Shown here: piece after piece, positions 49,801 to 64,000 of the stretch | Numbering within the stretch: position 1 is the stretch's first letter | Layout: each line of letters opens with the position of its first letter | Assembly: GCF_000346465.2 (NCBI RefSeq) | Contig: NC_034015.1 | Location: 17,841,510 to 17,905,509, forward strand | Source of the DNA: Prunus persica | Lineage: Eukaryota; Streptophyta; Magnoliopsida; Rosales; Rosaceae | Length of the DNA stretch: 64,000 nucleotides | Direction: 5' to 3' | Notes under the pieces: generated by a model | What the model was told of the DNA's origin: nothing | The model's input: only the letters and a program-made list of their open reading frames with translations | The model's database searches: none | Program-made: the position numbers and the translations under genes

Positions 49801-51060
49801 TTCAACATATATATATATATATATATGATATATACACGCACATAGAGAAAACGGTCTACAAGCACTAGCATAATTGAGATTTACGCAACAGGTGCAGATC
49901 ACGGTGTTGGATCACTGTGTTGACCTGTGGTGGGCTGCTTGCGTGGACAGTGGACTTGTTAGCCCACGTTATTAACATGCCATGCCCTTATAATTGCGTT
50001 GTGGAATGTTAATATAATAATGCATATGACATAGTGTTACGAGTTCATACAAATTATAACACGTGCACGGGCACGGGTTATAATTTGTGAGATAAGGAGG
50101 ATTGATTTGAAGTCTGCGGAAATATGTGGGTTTCTTGAAATGACAGAAACCCCTCTCGCTCACCCAATGGAGCTTGGTTGTTGTCGCTTGATATTTTTCT
50201 GCATCCATGATCATTTAGCAATGTGCCTTCCAAAGTCACCTACTGTCCTCCAATTAGTTTCGTGGTTAGTTCACTTTAGCATATCCTTCCTCTCTTCCTA
50301 TATCGAGTAATTCTTCCCTATTAACGGTTGTATATTTATATACAATTCTATATTTTGTCTCATTTACACCATTTGACAAGATAGACACATAGTTGTATAC
50401 TATCGATAGTGATTAAAAAGAGAAAATTTCTCATGGATTGCGTTATGTCTCTCTGTATATTTTAATTCAGAGTTATTATTCTATCCTCTTTTTTTTTTTT
50501 TCCTTTTGAATAAAATATTCCCCTAATCTTGTATTGTTTACAAAGTTCTTCCTTCAAAAAATTCACAAAGCAACTTTTGTGCTTAAAATGTAGTCAAGCA
50601 CACAAAATATTCCCCATCTAGTGGAGAGCGACCCTTAATCCACTACGCGATATGTTGACAAAAATGGCATATTCTTCTCCAAAAACTTGATAATTTTGAT
50701 CCCCCATTGATTTTATGTGAATTTTAGGTATGATACTAGGAGGAGCTAGTCAATTACAAGGTATTTATGGATAAATTTTCAAATAACCCAAAATCATTGT
50801 CATTGAACAAAAAATTTCAAAACGCAATTACTTCATTTGAAGGGTTAAAAAACGTTAAAAAAAAAAGTCCATTAAAATGCAAATAAAAAAGTCAAATATC
50901 AGCCACATTTGTGATCCCATAATGATGTCGTTTATTTGGTTTCTGACCTTTTGTTACAACTTTTGTCTTTCACTGAGCAATTTCCAAACAGCGTGCGGTC
51001 CAATTCACACCTAGACGCGGCAGACTGATGGGGTAGCTCTTATTTGCCAGTGTAGCTTCG
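49801..51060. other. Intergenic region between D and E
   Basis: AT-rich with an (AT)n run at about 49808-49830 and poly-T and poly-A tracts. No gene seen. Similarity to the gene A upstream region begins at about 51030. Confidence 0.55.
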
Positions 51061-51065
51061 GTGCT

Positions 51066-51072
51066 TATATAA
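51066..51072 (+). promoter_or_regulatory. Putative TATA box of GLR E
   Basis: TATATAA in the A/C/E promoter block. The leader-intron donor GTAAGC is at 51131 and the acceptor TTTTGCAG ends at 51295, 16 bp before the start codon. Confidence 0.55.
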
Positions 51073-51311
51073 TCCGTTTGCTTGTTCTTGCTTTTGCATA
51101 CATATTTGTCTTGAGTTGAGAGCAAATAATGTAAGCTTGGTTCCTTTTTCTTTATGTCCTTCAAATTCATCTTATTCATATTGCTTTGTTGGATATTTGG
51201 TCAACTTCATGCATGTGTTTTTGGAGCATGTTCTTTTATTTTTGTTCTTAATTACCAACTTTTGTTTCCCTTCAGATATTTGGGTCCTTTTGCAGTGTGC
51301 AGACCACCATC

Positions 51312-54679
<3,368 letters not shown>

Positions 54680-56444
54680 ACTATGAGATAATGAAAAAAA
54701 GTGAAAAATAAGTGATTGATTTGTAGCTCAAATGATTATATCCATGCATAATAGGTCTTTAGATTCGATTTTTCATTCTCTAATATTACTTGTATAAAAA
54801 TAAAAAATTAAGGACAGTTGATCTTCGTGAATTAAGTTCGAAGCCTGCCAAAAAAGCCCAACAACTTGGCCCGTACTCTAAATATGGGCTAAAATAAGGT
54901 TTGAGCCTGGCTTGTAGCCCAATAAAATATCTGTACACTAGACCAGACATTTTACTTTACACTTTTTTTTTTCTTACATCTTTTCATACACAACCTTCTT
55001 CATAACTTTTTATATTTCGATTACTTTCTTTTCAATTTGTCAACAATAAAGTTGGGAACGTTTTAGAAAAGAATATTCGATACTAGATTTATTGCTCAAA
55101 ATCCTTCTGTGAAAACAGCCAATTCTTAATGCTTAATATATGGACCACATGATCCTATGGTACCACATGCTACCCTACCTGTGGCTTCCATTCCAGGAAA
55201 GCCAATGAATTAAACAAGCAAACACCATTCTGAATTATGATTGATTGAAACCCAACTGAGCCATGGACCATTATTGGTGGTGCACTCACTGGTCCTGGTC
55301 CATCCATAAGCGAATCTGAAAATTCTACACAAGGCATATGGGCATTTTTGGCTTATTGGGTCCACCACAAAAACTATTTTGACACTGAAAATTCCGAGGT
55401 CGTCATCTCCATGTCATGGAACACACTCTCGTCACAACCAACAGTGTCTCTTTCTTTCTACCTGGTATTAATTTCCAACCCACATTTTCTGCATTGACAA
55501 TAATACTATTATCATCATTATACATGAGCAATTTCAGAAACTTTCTCAGGTGTACATGCTTGACCAATACTGCTTAGCGTATAAACCTGACCTTTTTGAT
55601 GCATAAAGCTCTAAAGTTTATAACTTTTTGCTTTTTAAATTCCTTTCATCTTCTTTGCTAGAAAACCCAGTTGGCCAATTTCCTGATTATACTTGTCCTT
55701 GTGGGGGGGGGGAATGAGTTTTTTCCCAAAAGGGTTCTTTGGGTTTAAGTCACAAATGCTGTGTTACTGTTTTAATCTAGTAAGAGAGAGTAGAAATTTC
55801 TGGGTCTAACTTCTAGTTCAGTTCTTTGGATTAAGGCAATGGCTGCACTGTTAGTTGTCTTTTCATCTGGAATCAAACTTCTAAAGGTTTCTTTTCCTTT
55901 TTTCACTGTTTTTTTCCCCTTGGTCGAATTCTCTTTTTTGATGAAGTTGGTGGAATTCTCTTTTACTGTTAAGTGTTGCTAGAATATGCATATTGGTGTG
56001 AGCCCACAATTGGGTCCGTATTAAACGCTCTTCCTTTTTCCTCAAAGTAAAAATCTTTCCTCACAAGCTGCTTTTTACTTTCATTTTGTGTCTGTTGTCT
56101 CTTCATGGGTCTGATTAGTTGGTAATTTAGCAGAAAACTCTAGTTTGTGAGCTCAACTTATCATTTGTCTGTTTATGTTTCATGATTAGATCTAGTTATT
56201 AGTGGGAGTTTCTAATTATTTATCTACTTCTTGTGGAGTTTATGACGTTGAGCTTACGTGTACATACTCTTTCAGCACCTAGTTGTTCTCTTCATGTTAC
56301 TGGATGAAATTCTTAGTTGCTTGCTTATTTTTCGGTGTTTCTTAACTATGCCAGTGTATGAGTTTGAAGTCCAGTTGATTCTACCGCTTTCTGGGTGGCT
56401 GGTTTGCTTCCTTTGCAAAGCAAGTTGAAAATTGGGGGTTTACT
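54680..56444. other. GLR E 3' flank and GLR F promoter region
   Basis: About 54680-55090 matches the gene A 3' flank, and the rest matches the gene B upstream region minus about 570 bp. It contains the empty target site of the LTR element. No gene. Confidence 0.65.
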
Positions 56445-59952
<3,508 letters not shown>

Positions 59953-60304
59953 TCAGAAGTTCTGATTCAGAGCCATCCACACCAATTATAACTCATGGGT
60001 CGTCTTCTGATATGAATTAGGTTAGAAGCTTATGCATACACAGCTCATGTCATTACATATTCAATTTCACGCTGCATTACTCTTTTATGGGAATACTTTG
60101 ACAAAGCTCTTTGTGAAGTATACCAATTTTTTAATAAAAAGATGATGACATTCACTAATTATTTGTGTGCTTGGTGGGTAATTCTGCATGAAATGAAACC
60201 CAACCAAGAAAAGAATAAAAAACTAATAAAAAAAAACTTTAAGATCTATTCATCTCAGTGTATAATTTTTACACTGATCCTCCCTCTAGGAACAGGATCG
60301 AGCT
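59953..60304. other. GLR F 3' flank
   Basis: Nearly identical to 24136-24488. It holds the presumed 3' UTR. No gene. Confidence 0.6.
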
Positions 60305-63215
60305 TCAAATACTTAGCTGGAGGGTCATTTTTATGCTCATAGCTGCTAACTCAGCAGCTAAGTATTTGAAGACATAGGGTATTGCAACTGTCTCCATCCC
60401 TTTATTCGTATCCGAAGCATGACAGAAGACCTTGGGAGCTCTTACAGGGGGCAGTCCCTTAACTGCATGTGCAACCCGTTTCTCTGGCTTGATGACTGAG
60501 GGTGTTAGGATGCTTCCACATGTGGAACATACAGCAGCAATGTGATAATCAGAACATGTATGAAGCCTATCATGCAATAGATAGGCTGCCCCATGCGCAA
60601 GCAACGAGTCTCGTTCTATTTCACCAAAACATATACCTCCACCTCCCTTTCGTCCCTTGATGGGCTGGCTGGTGATCTGATCTACCATTCCAGTGGAATG
60701 AACCTGCACGCCAATTTGGAGTGGCATGTAAGGAAACCGATAAACGAAATTGGAGAAATATACATGCAAAATTATACTGAGAAAATCTTAAACTTGTCTG
60801 AAACCATATGTTGTAGTCGTTGATAATAAACAGGACCAATAAAGATCTCACATGTCAGTTCGGTTCCATAAACCCCACTGTACAACACCTCTAAACCATA
60901 GTAGTACCCTTTAACATTTCACCAAGTTCATCAACAAGGGTTTTGGATTTTGGTTGAGTGTTTTCATTAGCCTTCTTTGAATTAGCAAACGGTCAACATA
61001 TTCTCCATGCAAGCTACCTCCTTGTGACAAAAAATAAGGAAGCATCTTTGATTGTTTTCTTTTCATTGTTAAATATGATGCACAAACTATTATTTCAAGA
61101 AGTTCAATGGACTCTGCTGTGCAATACTTTATCAAAATGCAAATTTATGTCCTAGTATTTATGCTCATCCAGTAATTAAAACTTAACTCTATAACCCAAG
61201 AGCAGCAACTAATAGTTAACTTTTATTTTCCAGAAACTTCCCAAAAATCCTGTTATTTGAATTTCCCTTTCCAGCAACTCGATGGCAATCGAGATTTATT
61301 CGCCTAAAGTCCTATTTGAACATTTCCAAATCCTAATAAACTCTCACATTTTCCCTAACCATTGCACAAATTAGCCTTCCATCACTTTATTACTGCTGCA
61401 ATACAGCAGTTCAGGCCACTACAGAACATAAACATCTGTACTTTGTCTACGGGGGGAGCACCAGCAATGCATTTCTTTTTGTCAATAGACTGTTAACAAA
61501 TCATAAAAGGAAAATTCTTTAGGTGCTAGTACCTTTGCAGCAATCGATTCCAAGAGCATTCCTATTGCCATCCTTGAAGGAAATGCATGTGGATTGATGT
61601 TAAGATCCGGACGCATTCCTGTAACCTCAGAAAATGGCATATCAATATCAGGCCACAACTGGGAGCAAACACCTTTTTGTCCATGTCGGCTGCTAAACTT
61701 ATCACCAATGACAGGGTTTCTAGGGTGTCAAAAGCGTATGTGCTCAAAAGAAAAAGAATTTAACATAGGAAATGAAACCCTGCAACACAAAAAGGGCATA
61801 ACAAAGGAAAACCAGACAGTAAAAACATATGCTATTATGTAAAATATGAATTATGGGATAAAGAATTCTTGAATATAGATGTAAACACTCGACAATGACA
61901 CATCAAGTAGCTTAATATTGCAATTGGGTTGTCCACTTACCTTCTGCAGATGATTCTGAAGATGCCTTTTCCCATCTATAGTAACATAGTCAACGATAAC
62001 ATCCTCTGAACCTTTTTGTTTGACGGCATGTTGCTCATTATTTACCTCATTATAGATGCTATAATATTCTTCATCTGGTTTTATTGTCTGAAATTTAGCA
62101 CAGAATAGAGTCAGTACATGCATACATAGGGCCAGCAGTGCAGGATGTGAGAGGCAAGGCGATCGGAAAAACATGGCCGTGTAACCAGCCTCTCACATCC
62201 CACATTTGCGTGATTCCATCAATTAAATTTTCTCTCTGTACATGTACATTTATATATTTCTTTATGAATTTACTCAGACCATCATTTCCAGTTACCGTGA
62301 TCCCAACTATATGGGTTCAACACAATACGGAACAAGATAATATAGACCAGAAAATAAAATTCCAGAACATGAATGCTAACCTGACCAACACAAGGAAGCC
62401 CATCTGAATCAATTGAACGATGCCTCTCAATGTTACTTTCCATGAAATATTTCCGAGAACCATCTGACCTGCTCATTTGATCAGACAAGTCAACTGTTTC
62501 TGTCTGCAAAACCCATCATTTGGTGAGCTAAAGAAGCACCAGTGAAAAATTAATAAAAAGCAGAGCAAATGAACGATACTTTGGGGAACATGAATGTTCA
62601 TAGTGCCATCTAAAATAGACCTAAAAGATGAATAAAAAATGTTTTTAAAAAGCTATTTATAGTAGTGCAGTGCAAGTGCAACATTGCAAGAAGAAACCTG
62701 ATATATTTCTCCATGAAACATTCCACGCTCCACAGATGACTAGTTTAGAATCATGGCATCCTCCATATCATACCTAGATTTCATATGATGCTACAAATCA
62801 AAAGAAACAACTATATATATATATATATATATAGAAGTTTTTTTCGTCTCAAAGTTTGTCACCCGGTATATGACAATACAGCAATGATTGCATTTGTGCC
62901 GGTTGGATATTCATCGATGCAGTACTTCTTATATGCACTTGTGTGTACAATGGGAGATTGAGGGGTCTGGCAATGCCCCAGTTTTCAATTTAATAATGAA
63001 TTAGTGTGAGTAAGAAAAGCATTAAAACCATGATGAAAAGGAAACAAGTATGAGTTAGTGCAGGAAGGTAGCTCACAATCAAAATATACAAATAAGACTA
63101 AAAGACAAGAAGATAAAAACAGAACCAACCTGAAGATGATACAACTTTTGGTCCACACGATAGCGAAGTGCTTGTAAAGAGAAGGCCGTTGTTTGTTTGT
63201 TTTGCCATCTACAAT
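60305..63215 (-). pseudogene. NRPA2 (RNA polymerase I second-largest subunit) 3' fragment, copy 2
   Basis: Longer version of the remnant behind gene B. Reading up the minus strand, exons encode ALRYRVDQKLYHLQ (about 63130-63210), SRSDGSRKYFMESNIERHRS and SIDSDGLPCVGQ (about 62385-62505), EEYYSIYNEV to VDYVTIDGKRHLQNHLQK (about 61945-62090), [20 protein letters not shown] and [16 protein letters not shown] (about 61534-61730), SLHGEYVD (about 61010), [10 protein letters not shown] and [16 protein letters not shown] (about 60830-60965), and the C-terminal zinc exon (60305-60702). Missing single bases change frame near 60985 and 60905, and some acceptors lack AG. The N-terminal two thirds are absent. 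Non-functional. Confidence 0.85.
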
Positions 63216-64000
63216 TCAAACGTACGTGGAAAGTAACAAATGGAACAGTAAGTAAATTGCACAAAATAGTGTTGCAAGTTTGAAAGCAAATCTCCCAACA
63301 TTGGAGGAAACAAAAGGTTGTAAATGCTTTATAAGCATGAAACCTTAACATAAAACAAATATATATATATATATATATCTATATATATAAAGCAAAAGGC
63401 AGAGAATGGTGAAACATTCAAAATACCAGAAAATGCCCTTTGTTAATTCAAACATTAAGAATTGAAATTATTAATTAAATGAGGATAATATGGTAAATTC
63501 ATATTTTTTAATATTAAAAAAATTAAAATTAAAAACAAAATAAGATAATAGGTCCTACTTTTATGGAACATAACTATCCTGTTATTTTTTCTTAATTCTA
63601 AAAATAAAATAAAATAAAAATAAAACCAATTGGCACATGCGTGAGCATGTGTCAAGGGGCTAGTATTTTTAAATATTAGAAAATATAAAATTAGTTTCTT
63701 AACTTTTGTTTTTTGGCCTACTTCCTTAATTTAATATATGTAATTAAGTAATATGTTAGCCTTTTTTAATTACTTTAATTAGTGATTACATTTTAAACAA
63801 CAAATTGAATAATCAAATTAAATTAATTAACTAATAGGGTTTAATTTGAATCACAGAGCCCAAGAGCCCCAAAGCCCAAGGCTAACCTTTTCATTAATTA
63901 AAAATATATATATTAACCATTGAACACATAATTCTCACATATTATTGAATAAAAATAATATATACTAAAAAAAATCACCTTAATTGCTTTTAAAAATAGT
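63216..64000. other. AT-rich end of window
   Basis: No gene seen. (AT)n runs occur at 62813-62833 (just before this stretch) and 63359-63390. From about 63705 the sequence repeats 25670-25968, and the window ends just where a palindrome array would start. Confidence 0.6.

Overview
The window is nuclear DNA of a flowering plant: AT-rich sequence, GT-AG introns, plant-specific gene families and four superfamilies of plant transposable elements. The glutamate-receptor gene structure and the repeat types suggest a woody rosid, possibly Rosaceae (Prunus-like). That assignment is inference and was not tested.

Layout. 1-1208 looks like the end of a Ty3/gypsy-type LTR cut by the window edge. 1462-2908 is a hAT element with a perfect 8-bp target duplication, and 3273-3682 is a Tourist-like MITE. 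4411-6650 (minus) is a four-exon protein phosphatase 2C gene. From about 8.4 kb to 60 kb lies a tandem cluster of six clade-III glutamate-receptor-like (GLR3.6-like) genes, all on the plus strand, named A to F here. They fall into two types. A, C and E share one promoter and leader type. B and F share another. D is a mosaic of both.

By spliced reading frame only B (20620-24135), E (51312-54679) and F (56445-59952) are open throughout. B has lost the arginine that binds the ligand alpha-carboxylate in the glutamate-receptor family. A, C and D are pseudogenes. The pair A-B plus a downstream NRPA2 (RNA polymerase I second subunit) pseudogene fragment is repeated as E-F plus a longer NRPA2 fragment, so a large segment was duplicated and later scarred by transposons.

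Transposon scars. A 6.36-kb non-autonomous LTR retrotransposon (12379-18735; two 506-bp LTRs, TSD ATACT) sits between A and B, and its empty site survives between E and F. A 13.3-kb CACTA (En/Spm) transposon (29524-42788; TSD TAT) has cut the last exon of gene C. It carries two minus-strand genes that splice into complete frames: a 1050-aa TNP2 transposase and a 715-aa TNPA-like protein joined to a Ulp1/C48 protease domain. Its non-coding DNA, introns included, is filled with short ACGACG/CGTCGT motifs. It also contains a 100-N assembly gap.

Most unusual items: the Arg-to-Leu change in receptor B; the mosaic, pore-exon-less receptor D; the motif-saturated and apparently complete CACTA; a four-copy 22-bp palindrome array upstream of C; a roughly 0.9-kb fold-back inverted repeat upstream of D; and an antisense coiled-coil ORF inside the LTR element. 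I found no obviously new multi-gene system.
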